Position numbers and translations under genes: made by a program | The notes under the pieces: generated by a model | Told to the model about the DNA's origin: nothing | The model's database searches: none | What the model saw: the letters and a program-made list of their open reading frames with translations, nothing else | DNA from: Actinomycetes bacterium | Lineage (GTDB): Bacteria; Actinomycetota; Coriobacteriia; Anaerosomatales; Anaerosomataceae | Length of the DNA stretch: 13,622 nt | Assembly (NCBI GenBank): GCA_021850085.1 | Contig: JAJZRZ010000023.1 | Span: 1 to 13,622 of the forward strand | Reading direction: 5' to 3' | Shown: positions 1-6,376 of the stretch, piece after piece | How positions within the stretch are numbered: position 1 is the first letter of the stretch | Layout: every line of letters starts with the position of its first letter

Positions 1-551
1 GCTCGGCGAAGCGCATCGCGAGCGACTTCGGTCGGCAGCTCATGCTCTCCCATGATGACGAGCACCGCCAAACCTCCGGCCGGGTCGATGTGCGCGGTCA
101 TCTTCCTCGGGTGGCGCGTGCTGCTGATGGTGAACCCGCCACGCAACGCGGCGGCTACGTTGTCCGCGTGCCCCTCGATGCCGATGGCAAGCTCGAGCAG
201 GCGGCGGCGGCCCAGCCTGCCTTCGGCAAGCGTGTCGGCCAGCACGAGCCCGCCCACGATCGCTGCGGCCGACGACCCCAGCCCCCGGCCCACCGGGATG
301 CCGTTGTGACATGTGATCTCGGCGCGCAGCTCGGGACGGCCGATCTCAGCGAACAAGCGGGCGGCGGCGCGCGCCACCTGGTTGTCGACGCCGGACGGCA
401 GGCTACCCGCGCCTTCACCTTGCACCTCCACCGACCACTCGTCGGACAGATGCGCCTCGAACTCGTTGTACAGGCCGAGCGCCAGCCCGAAACAGTCATA
501 GCCCGGCCCGAGGTTGGCCGAGGATGCGGGAACCGCAACCCGGACCGTCAT
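1..551 (-). CDS. thrB: Homoserine kinase ThrB (C-terminus beyond left edge)
   Basis: Homoserine kinase of the GHMP kinase family phosphorylates homoserine with ATP to O-phosphohomoserine, the last intermediate before threonine. I translated 183 codons from the ATG at 551; the gene continues past the left edge, so about the last 40% is missing. The N-terminus has the family's substrate-side motif, with PASSANLGPGYD at residues 8-19. The ATP-binding glycine/serine loop PVGRGLGSSA is at residues 86-95 and intact, followed by a helix that carries the expected EGHADN segment. The start is supported by a GAGGAG ribosome site inside the last codons of hom, ten bases upstream. The ATG follows the hom stop by four bases, so the two are almost certainly co-transcribed and translationally coupled. 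Cytoplasmic enzyme. Confidence is high because of the exact GHMP loop and the hom neighbour. Confidence 0.95.
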   Translation of the reverse strand, partial: MTVRVAVPASSANLGPGYDCFGLALGLYNEFEAHLSDEWSVEVQGEGAGSLPSGVDNQVARAAARLFAEIGRPELRAEITCHNGIPVGRGLGSSAAAIVGGLVLADTLAEGRLGRRRLLELAIGIEGHADNVAAALRGGFTISSTRHPRKMTAHIDPAGGLAVLVIMGEHELPTEVARDALRR

Positions 552-555
552 GCGC

Positions 556-1842
556 CTACAACTCCTCGACCCGAAGCACCGTGCCCACCGAATCCAGCGC
601 ATCCAGCGCGGCCATCGTTGCCAGCGCCGCCTGAACGTCGCGCTCAGCGGCTGCGTGGGTGATCCACACGATCTCAGCGTCACCCTCGGCCGCACGCTTC
701 TGGATCACCGAGGCGATGGACACCCCGTTCTCGCCGAAAACGCTCGCGATCGCGGCGAGGACCCCCGGCTCGTCGCGGACGTGCAGCCGGACGTAGTAAG
801 AGCTCGAGAGATCCTCGATGGAGCACAGCGGGAGGCTCTCGCTGCACGTGCAGCCCACGAGAGCCCGGCAGTCGCCCTGTATGTGACGCGCCGCCTCGAT
901 CACGTCGCCCATCACAGCCGATGCCGCAGGCAGAGATCCGGCGCCTTCACCGAAGAACATCGTCTCGCCGACTGCATCGCCGACGACGTAGATGGCGTTA
1001 TGGACCCCGTTCACCTTGGCGAGCGGGTGCCCGGCGCGGATCATCGTGGGATGCACGCGGACATCGATGCCGCCCGCCGTGCGCCTGCCGATGGCCACCA
1101 GCTTGATCTCATAGCCTGCCTCACGCGCGTAGGCGATGTCATCGGGCGTGATCGACCGGATGCCCTCGGCGGGGACGTCCTCCAGGCAGACGCGCGAGTT
1201 GAACGCGATCGAGGCCAGGATGGCGATCTTGGCGGCGGCGTCGAGGCCGTCCACGTCGGCCGTGGGATCCGCCTCGGCAAACCCGCGCTCCTGCGCCTCG
1301 GCGAGCGCCGCGTCGTAGTCGAGACCCGCCTCGGCCATGCGGCTGAGCATGTAATTGGTGGTGCCGTTGACGATGCCGTACACGGCCTGGATCTCGTTGC
1401 TCACGAGGCTGTGCTTGAGCGGGCCGATGATGGGGATGCCCCCACCCACCGCGGCTTCGAACAGCACGTCCACACCGGCCTCGGCCGCCGTGTCAAGCAC
1501 CTCTCGTCCGTGGGTGGCCATTAGCGCTTTATTCGCCGTCACCACGGACTTGCCGGCGGTGAGAGCGTCGAGCACGATCGAACGCGCCGCGCCCGTCCCG
1601 CCGATGAGCTCGACCACGATGTCGATGGCAGGGTCGTTGACGATCTCCGACGCGTCGGTGGTGAAGCGCGCCGGCTCGATGCCCAGCTCCGCCGCCCGTG
1701 CCTCGTCGCGGTCGGCGCACTTGACGAGCGCGAGGTCCACACCAGCGCGCGTCCGGTAGTGATCGGCATGCCGTCGCAGGATCTCCACGACGCCGCCGCC
1801 TACGGTGCCGAGCCCGATGAGGCCGATGTTGATGGTCTTCAT
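556..1842 (-). CDS. hom: Homoserine dehydrogenase with C-terminal ACT domain
   Basis: Reduces aspartate-4-semialdehyde to homoserine with NAD(P)H, the branch point toward threonine and methionine. The 428 residues match the usual length of the ACT-containing form. The Rossmann glycine motif GLGTVGGG lies at residues 10-17. TANKALM follows at 102-108, the substrate/cofactor signature NGTTN at 159-163, and the catalytic region DVDGLDAAAK at 196-205, with Asp201 and Lys205. An ACT domain of the type used for threonine feedback inhibition occupies about 349-428. The ATG has a GGAGG site six bases upstream. The gene lies 72 bases downstream of lysA and four bases before thrB. One oddity is four cysteines (325, 331, 333, 340) clustered in the linker between the catalytic part and the ACT domain. 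Regulation by threonine is inferred from the ACT domain, not shown. Confidence 0.97.
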   Translation of the reverse strand: MKTINIGLIGLGTVGGGVVEILRRHADHYRTRAGVDLALVKCADRDEARAAELGIEPARFTTDASEIVNDPAIDIVVELIGGTGAARSIVLDALTAGKSVVTANKALMATHGREVLDTAAEAGVDVLFEAAVGGGIPIIGPLKHSLVSNEIQAVYGIVNGTTNYMLSRMAEAGLDYDAALAEAQERGFAEADPTADVDGLDAAAKIAILASIAFNSRVCLEDVPAEGIRSITPDDIAYAREAGYEIKLVAIGRRTAGGIDVRVHPTMIRAGHPLAKVNGVHNAIYVVGDAVGETMFFGEGAGSLPAASAVMGDVIEAARHIQGDCRALVGCTCSESLPLCSIEDLSSSYYVRLHVRDEPGVLAAIASVFGENGVSIASVIQKRAAEGDAEIVWITHAAAERDVQAALATMAALDALDSVGTVLRVEEL

Positions 1843-1878
1843 GACCGCCCTCCGCCCTTGCTCGCTTGCGGGAATGCC

Positions 1879-1884
1879 ATTGTA
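1879..1884 (-). promoter_or_regulatory. Possible -10 element (TACAAT) for hom-thrB
   Basis: On the minus strand, TACAAT matches the bacterial -10 consensus at five of six bases. It stands in the 72-base gap between lysA and hom, about 36 bases before the hom start. No convincing -35 hexamer is found at 16-18 bases upstream, and there is no TG extension. The call rests on the -10 match in a GC-rich background and on hom-thrB being an independently transcribed pair in corynebacteria. Confidence 0.3.
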
Positions 1885-1914
1885 GCCGAGCCTGTTACGG
1901 CCCAGCCGTCACCG

Positions 1915-3276
1915 CTATCCGATGTCGCAGCGCATGAGGTCGTCGTAAGTCTCACGGCTGACCACCGTACGCGCCTGCCCGTCCCGCACGAACACCACGC
2001 CGGGGCGGACCTGCTTGTTGTAGTTGCTGCTCATCGAGTGGCAGTACGCTCCGGTGGCGCAGACGGCGATGATGTCGCCGGTCTCCACGGGCTGGATGTG
2101 CACGTCACGCGCGATGAGGTCGCCGGTCTCGCAATGCTTGCCAGCGATGGTGACCACCTCGGTGCGCGGATGTCCGGCCTTGTTCGCCACGAGGCACTCG
2201 TAGCGCGCGCCATACAGGGCGGGCCTGATGTTGTCGGTCATGCCGCCATCGACGGCAACGTACGTACGGATGCCAGGCAGCTCCTTGACAACACCGACCG
2301 CGTAAAGCGTGATGCCCGCGTTGGCCACTACAGCGCGACCCGGCTCGATCAGGATTCGCGGCACCGGCAGCCCGTGACGTTCGCACTCTGCCTTGATGCC
2401 GTCCACGACCACCTTGCCGAACTCCTCGATCGTGGAGGGTTCGTCGGCAAGACCGTACTTGATGCCGATGCCGCCGCCCACGTCGAGGTCACGCACGGTG
2501 TGCCCGGTCTCCTCGCGCACCTGCCGCATGAAGTCCACCATGACCTCGATGGCCTTGCTGTAGCTTTGCAGTGCGAAGATCTGGCTGCCGATGTGCATGT
2601 GCAGGCCGGCGAAATCGATGCCGGGCAGCTCGCACGCGCGCTTGGCACCCTCCATGGCAAGGCCGTGGTTGAGGCCGAATCCGAACTTGGAGTCCTCCTG
2701 ACCGGTTTGGATGTAGCCGTGGGTGTCAGGCTTGATGCCGGGAGTCACTCGCAGCAGGACCGCCTGGGTGACGCCACGCTCGCTCGCGATCGCACTGATG
2801 CGCTCGAGCTCGAGCACCGAGTCCACCACGATCCGGTCCACTCGCGCGTCGATCGCCTCGGTGATCTCGGCGAGCGTCTTGTTGTTGCCGTGCACCTGGA
2901 TCCGGGATGCCGGCACGCCGGAGGCGAGAGCGATGGCGAGCTCGCCGCCGCTCGCGCACAGCACCATGCAGCCCTCCTCGTGCACGATCCGGCACATCGC
3001 CTTGCACATGAACGCCTTCGCGGCGTAGACGGTCTCGACATCGCGCCAGTGATAGGTTGTCCACTTCTGGAACTCGCGAAGCTGGTGGCGGATGTGCTCC
3101 TCGTCCATGACGTACAGGGCCGTGCCCATCTCGCGAGCCAGCTCGACCATGTCCACGCCACCCACCCGCAGTCGTCCATCTTCGATCGTAGCCGTCATCG
3201 GCAGCACCGAGGAAAGGTCAGCGTGCGGGTCGTGCGCCTGTTCGGGCACCGGTTCGTTCAGCGTGTCGAAGCCCAT
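1915..3276 (-). CDS. lysA: Diaminopimelate decarboxylase LysA
   Basis: PLP-dependent decarboxylase of the alanine-racemase fold (type III) that converts meso-diaminopimelate to L-lysine, the last step of the lysine pathway. The 453 residues fit the longer actinobacterial form. The PLP lysine is K87 in YAAKAF. HIGSQ follows at 228-232, the phosphate-binding glycine run GGGIG at 267-271, and EPGR at 311-314. The catalytic cysteine-glutamate pair is C382-E383 in GKHCETGD, and the C-terminal SSNYNKQVRPG segment at 416-426 supplies the usual active-site tyrosine. The ATG at 3276 is preceded by GGGGGAG with a seven-base spacing, so I keep this start although the first 30 residues or so precede the conserved domain. 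It lies 64 bases downstream of argS on the same strand, a pairing that forms an operon in Corynebacterium glutamicum. Cytoplasmic. Confidence 0.97.
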   Translation of the reverse strand: MGFDTLNEPVPEQAHDPHADLSSVLPMTATIEDGRLRVGGVDMVELAREMGTALYVMDEEHIRHQLREFQKWTTYHWRDVETVYAAKAFMCKAMCRIVHEEGCMVLCASGGELAIALASGVPASRIQVHGNNKTLAEITEAIDARVDRIVVDSVLELERISAIASERGVTQAVLLRVTPGIKPDTHGYIQTGQEDSKFGFGLNHGLAMEGAKRACELPGIDFAGLHMHIGSQIFALQSYSKAIEVMVDFMRQVREETGHTVRDLDVGGGIGIKYGLADEPSTIEEFGKVVVDGIKAECERHGLPVPRILIEPGRAVVANAGITLYAVGVVKELPGIRTYVAVDGGMTDNIRPALYGARYECLVANKAGHPRTEVVTIAGKHCETGDLIARDVHIQPVETGDIIAVCATGAYCHSMSSNYNKQVRPGVVFVRDGQARTVVSRETYDDLMRCDIG

Positions 3277-3306
3277 GGGTCTGCTCCCCCATCCGAGCGG
3301 CGTGCA

Positions 3307-3327
3307 GTGTGAACGAACACCATACCA
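3307..3327 (-). promoter_or_regulatory. Candidate extended -10 with overlapping dyad before lysA
   Basis: In the 64-base gap between argS and lysA, the minus strand reads TGGTATGGT, an extended -10 (TGn plus TATGGT, hexamer at 3319-3324, four of six matches). It runs directly into a small dyad, GTGT-N6-ACAC (3307-3320), which would cover the expected transcription start near 3312. No -35 is recognisable. If real, this would give lysA its own promoter besides read-through from argS, with a site placed where a repressor could act. This is a reading by eye and may be chance. Confidence 0.25.
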
Positions 3328-3340
3328 CGCGCGATGCCCC

Positions 3341-5074
3341 TCACATACGCTGCGGGGCGTTCACTCCGAGCAGGCCGAGGGTGGTGGCGAGCACGATACG
3401 CGAGGCGTCGGAGAGCGCGAGCCGCGCGCTGCGGAGCACGGGATCGTCCACGACCACTTGGCAGTGAGTGTAGAACTGGTGGAACGCGGAAGCGAGATCC
3501 TCGGCATAGGTGGTGAGCTTGTGTGGCGCACGCTGCCTCGCCGCCACCTCGACCACATCGCCGAACTCGGCGATCTTGCGCAGCAACCCCAGCTCCGCCT
3601 CGCCCGCGAGCGTACCGGGTTCGGCGCCAAGGAGCGCAAGCGCCTCCGGGGTGACCATGATGCCCCCGGCCACCGCCTCGATGTCCACGCTCTCGTCAGC
3701 GGTGTCGGCGCCTGCCGCCTTGCGCAAGATGCTGCAGATGCGCGCGTGGGCGTACTGCACGTAGTAGACGGGGTTATCGGACGACCGCTCCTTGGCAAGC
3801 CCGATGTCGAAATCGAGCGGCTGGTCGGTGGAGCGGCGCAGGAAGAAGTAGCGCGCGGCGTCGGCGCCCACCTCGTCGAGCAGGTCCTCGAACGTGACCA
3901 TCTCGCCGGTCCGCTTGCTCATGCGCACGACCTCCCCATTGCGGAAGAGGTTCACGAGCTGGCCGATGACGACCTCGAGTCCACCTGGATGGCCGAGCGC
4001 GGTCACAGCCGACTCCATGCGCTTCACGTACCCGTGATGATCGGCACCCCAGATATCGATCACCAGGTCGAACCCGCGGTCGAACTTGCCGGCGTGGTAG
4101 GCGACGTCCGCGGCGAAGTACGTGTAGCTGCCGTCGGCCTTCTTGAGCACGCGGTCCTTGTCGTCTCCGAAGCCGGAGGAGCGGAACCACACCGCGCCCT
4201 CGTGTTCGAAGACGTGGCCTGCGCGCCGCAGACGCTCGATGCCGCGCTCGATGGCGCTCGGACCGCCGCCCTCGCCTGCGGCGTGCAGCGAGCGCTCGGA
4301 GAACCATACGTCGAAGTCGACACCCATGCCGTGCAGCACGCGCTTGAGATGCTCGAGCACCTGTGCGTACGCCTTCTCGCGGAAGTGCGCCTCTCGTGCC
4401 TCGGGCGCCGCATCCAGCCAGCACGTGGCCTCTTCGGCATGGATCTCGCGCGCGATCTCGATGATGTATGCGCCACGGTAGCCGTCCTCCGGGAACGCCG
4501 CCTCGCGACCGCACAGCTCGAGGTACCGTGCCGAGACGCTGGCCGCGAAGACGTCCATCTGGACGCCCGCGTCGTTGATGTAGAACTCGCGCTGCACCTC
4601 GTCACCGGCATGCTCGAGCAGGCGCGCGATGCTGTCGCCGAGCGCCGCCCACCGCCCGTGGCCCACGTGCATCGGGCCGACGGGGTTGGCCGAGACGAAC
4701 TCGACCTGCACGCGCCTGCCGGTGGGCTCGGCGGCGCCGAAGGAGGCTCCGGCGGCCCGGACTCGGGTGACCACTTCCGCCACCACGCCGCGGGACAGGC
4801 GGATGTTGATGAATCCGGGTCCCGCCGTCTCCACCGACTCGGCGACACCCGCAAGCGCGGAGCGCAGCTCCCCGGCCACGATCTCGGCAACCACGCGAGG
4901 AGGCATGCCAGCCGCCTTGGCCGATACGAGCGCTATGTTGGTGGCCCAGTCGCCGTGAGCCGGGTCGCGCGGGCGCTCGACGGACACCTCGGGGACCGAC
5001 GGAAGCGGAAGCTTGCCGCTTTCGATGGCCGAGGCTACGGCGGCGGCTATGGCTGCGTTGAGGGTCTCGCGCAC
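3341..5074 (-). CDS. argS: Arginyl-tRNA synthetase
   Basis: Class I aminoacyl-tRNA synthetase that charges tRNA-Arg with arginine. The 577 residues match the bacterial family. The N-terminal additional domain includes HGDWATNIA at 40-48. The HIGH signature is present as HVGH at 136-139 in the segment SANPVGPMHVGHGR. The KMSKS-like loop is RMSKRTG at 384-390. The anticodon-binding alpha-helical domain fills the C-terminal 140 residues and ends with the typical final Arg-Met (APQRM). The start is GTG at 5074, chosen because GAGGAG lies five bases upstream (5080-5085) and because it gives the expected N-terminal length. The gene heads a run that continues into lysA, hom and thrB. A long open frame on the opposite strand (3092-5230) is a high-GC shadow. 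Cytoplasmic. Confidence 0.98.
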   Translation of the reverse strand: MRETLNAAIAAAVASAIESGKLPLPSVPEVSVERPRDPAHGDWATNIALVSAKAAGMPPRVVAEIVAGELRSALAGVAESVETAGPGFINIRLSRGVVAEVVTRVRAAGASFGAAEPTGRRVQVEFVSANPVGPMHVGHGRWAALGDSIARLLEHAGDEVQREFYINDAGVQMDVFAASVSARYLELCGREAAFPEDGYRGAYIIEIAREIHAEEATCWLDAAPEAREAHFREKAYAQVLEHLKRVLHGMGVDFDVWFSERSLHAAGEGGGPSAIERGIERLRRAGHVFEHEGAVWFRSSGFGDDKDRVLKKADGSYTYFAADVAYHAGKFDRGFDLVIDIWGADHHGYVKRMESAVTALGHPGGLEVVIGQLVNLFRNGEVVRMSKRTGEMVTFEDLLDEVGADAARYFFLRRSTDQPLDFDIGLAKERSSDNPVYYVQYAHARICSILRKAAGADTADESVDIEAVAGGIMVTPEALALLGAEPGTLAGEAELGLLRKIAEFGDVVEVAARQRAPHKLTTYAEDLASAFHQFYTHCQVVVDDPVLRSARLALSDASRIVLATTLGLLGVNAPQRM

Positions 5075-5268
5075 AGGTGCTCCTCAGGCGGGCGGACCGG
5101 GCACTCAGAATACCATCGGCGTAAGCGACGCGCAGACTGGCGGTTTCGGGCTGGGTGGCCCGCCGTCCGTCACTTCTCCGGAGCGGATGCCCCAAGACGT
5201 CCTCATCCGTCGTCGGGTGGGCGCCGATAGTAGCTCCATACACCAACGAAGGAAGGTGCTGGGCATCG
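5075..5268. other. Divergent intergenic region between argS and the 77-residue gene
   Basis: This 194-base gap separates argS (minus strand) from the only plus-strand gene, so it should carry promoters for both. It contains the argS -10 candidate at 5107-5115. It also contains a perfect 8-base palindrome CTCCGGAG at 5176-5183, and an inverted repeat CGGATG (5184-5189) / CATCCG (5204-5209) that encloses a GACGTC palindrome (5196-5201). I found no tRNA, no T-box-like leader and no convincing promoter for the plus-strand gene. Whether the dyads are operators is unknown. Confidence 0.5.
5107..5115 (-). promoter_or_regulatory. Candidate extended -10 promoter of argS
   Basis: The minus strand reads TGGTATTCT, a TGn extension followed by TATTCT (hexamer at 5107-5112, four of six consensus matches). 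It lies 32 bases before the GTG start of argS, in the only sizeable non-coding gap of the window. It would give a leader of about 26 bases that contains the GAGGAG ribosome site. No good -35 hexamer is seen at normal spacing, which is tolerated by extended -10 promoters. Confidence 0.35.
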
Positions 5269-5502
5269 ATGGGACTGCTCGATTCACCCGAGATCTCGAC
5301 TGAAGGACGCAAAGTCACTCACGTGCGCGTGGACCGCATAGGCTCAGCGGGCGCGAAGAGCCTGTGGTGGGTGGCGCTCGCCTTCGAGGACGGATCCACC
5401 AAGCCGTCAGGCATGTTCACGGATCGCGACTCGGCTCACCAGCTCGGCAGTGAGCTCGCCGCGTCATGGGGCGTGGACGTCCACGTCACCCACGTCGTCT
5501 GA
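5269..5502 (+). CDS. Small protein of unknown function (77 aa)
   Basis: I do not recognise a family. The 77-residue product has a polar N-terminal part, then WWVALAFEDGS (about residues 33-43), then a predicted helix around TDRDSAHQLGSELAASWG, and ends in a strand-like segment VDVHVTHVV. This suggests a small beta-beta-alpha-beta domain in the cytoplasm; there is no signal peptide or membrane segment. The ATG at 5269 is preceded by AAGGAAGG (5249-5256), a good ribosome site at a slightly long spacing of twelve bases. The frame stays open upstream to 5155 without a better site. Codon use is GC-rich at third positions, like the neighbours, which argues for a real gene. It is the only plus-strand gene here, diverges from argS, and its last 67 bases overlap the 3' end of the gene on the other strand. 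Confidence 0.7.
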   Translation: MGLLDSPEISTEGRKVTHVRVDRIGSAGAKSLWWVALAFEDGSTKPSGMFTDRDSAHQLGSELAASWGVDVHVTHVV

Positions 5503-5909
5503 CCCGCACGCCTTCGGTAGCGGCGGAGTCGCCTGCGCGTCGTCGTCTCGATGCGGCGTCGCACGCTCGGTTGCGCCAGTTCCCAGACGTCCGGGTCGCG
5601 GCCCCACCCTGCCCGCAGCATCAGGTGCCTGTGCCCCAGGCGGCCGTGCGCGACGGCGTCCTGCGCCGCATGAAGCGCCCATCCGAGCAGACGCAGGTCT
5701 CGCCCGCGAGCAGCCTGTCGCAGGTACCGCTCCGACCACAACCACGCCATCGGCGAGAAGTGCCGCGTGATGTTGAGCAGCGAGGCACTTGCCGGATAGC
5801 GCACGTCGTAGGAGACGTCCGCCGAGGCGATCAGATCGGCCTCTGGCGCCGAAAATCCCTCCTCGAGCGCCCAGCGCCGGGTCAGGTGGAAGTGGACTTC
5901 AGGGCCCAT
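5436..5909 (-). CDS. Putative zinc-dependent phospholipase C-like protein
   Basis: A 157-residue protein whose layout of metal-ligand-type residues resembles the zinc-dependent phospholipase C / S1-P1 nuclease fold. It has H6/H8 near the N-terminus, D31 and D35, H50 in NITRHFSP, and the clear signature LHAAQDAVAH, with H80-x3-D84-x3-H88, followed by H93/H95. The fold assignment is inferred from this pattern; substrate and activity cannot be told. No signal peptide is visible, so it is probably cytoplasmic, unlike secreted bacterial phospholipases. The C-terminal 40 residues begin arginine-rich (RRRLRRYRRR at about 123-132) and then become low in pattern; the last 22 codons overlap the convergent plus-strand gene. 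The ATG is two bases after the rlmH stop (TAG TC ATG), so expression is likely coupled to rlmH; no strong ribosome site is seen. Length is short compared with secreted family members of about 250 residues. Confidence 0.7.
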   Translation of the reverse strand: MGPEVHFHLTRRWALEEGFSAPEADLIASADVSYDVRYPASASLLNITRHFSPMAWLWSERYLRQAARGRDLRLLGWALHAAQDAVAHGRLGHRHLMLRAGWGRDPDVWELAQPSVRRRIETTTRRRLRRYRRRAGQTTWVTWTSTPHDAASSLPSW

Positions 5910-5911
5910 GA

Positions 5912-6376
5912 CTAGCGGTGGTAGGGCTCGCCGCGGATGATCCGGAAGGCACGGTAGAGCTGTTCCAGCAGCACGACGCGCGCAAGCTGGTGCGGGAGGG
6001 TCATCGGGCCGAGGGAGAGACGCTCGTCGGCCCGGCGCACGACATCGGGGTGCAGGCCGGCCGCTCCGCCGATGACGAACGTCACGTTGGGCCTGCCGCC
6101 CGTGCCGAGTCCCTCCACCAGGGATGCGAACTGCTCCGAGGAGCGTGCCGGTCCCGTGATGTCGAGCGCCACCACCGTCGAGGAGTCCGGGATCGCTCGC
6201 CAGACGTCGGCGGCTTCGGCCTCAAGCGCGCGGCGCTCGTCGGCCGTGACGTCGCGATCGGCCACCTCGGCCACCTCGACGCGCGCGTACGGCGCGAGCC
6301 GCTTCAGGTACTCGTCAGCCGCGTCACGCCAGTGACGCTCCTTGAGACGTCCGACGGCCACCACCGTCACTCTCAC
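5912..6376 (-). CDS. rlmH: 23S rRNA (pseudouridine1915-N3)-methyltransferase RlmH
   Basis: SPOUT-class methyltransferase that adds a methyl group to N3 of pseudouridine 1915 in helix 69 of 23S rRNA, using S-adenosylmethionine, on assembled 70S ribosomes. The 154 residues match the usual length of about 155-160. The SAM-binding knot loop FVIGGAAGL is at 100-108. The very conserved C-terminal block starts LSLGPMTLPHQLAR (120-133) and ends with the diagnostic GEPYHR at the terminus. The N-terminus RVTVVAVGRLKE also fits the family. The start is a GTG at 6376 that overlaps the htrA stop (GTGA), a typical coupled junction, and its own stop is two bases before the next gene's ATG. The protein probably acts as a dimer, as known for the family. 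Confidence 0.97.
   Translation of the reverse strand: MRVTVVAVGRLKERHWRDAADEYLKRLAPYARVEVAEVADRDVTADERRALEAEAADVWRAIPDSSTVVALDITGPARSSEQFASLVEGLGTGGRPNVTFVIGGAAGLHPDVVRRADERLSLGPMTLPHQLARVVLLEQLYRAFRIIRGEPYHR

Noticed and set aside
1759..3312. A 517-codon open frame on the plus strand opposite lysA
   Set aside because: Same reason: an antisense shadow of lysA with no family motif or ribosome site; similar long shadows lie opposite hom, htrA and the nuo genes.
3092..5230. A 712-codon open frame on the plus strand opposite argS and lysA
   Set aside because: argS and lysA on the minus strand have full family motifs. The plus frame shows no recognisable motif and is rich in Arg/His/Asp/Ala, as expected for an antisense shadow of high-GC codons.
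5203..5231. Promoter for the plus-strand gene with GATAGT as -10 at 5226-5231
   Set aside because: Only four of six matches, and the base hexamer at -35 spacing (TCATCC) does not resemble the consensus.
5155..5268. N-terminal extension of the plus-strand small gene to 5155
   Set aside because: The extra 38 residues have no ribosome site, look unlike the rest and would cover the dyads of the argS upstream gap.
5075..5268. tRNA or T-box leader upstream of argS
   Set aside because: I looked for a T-arm GTTCGA-like motif, acceptor pairing and a T-box core sequence and found none.
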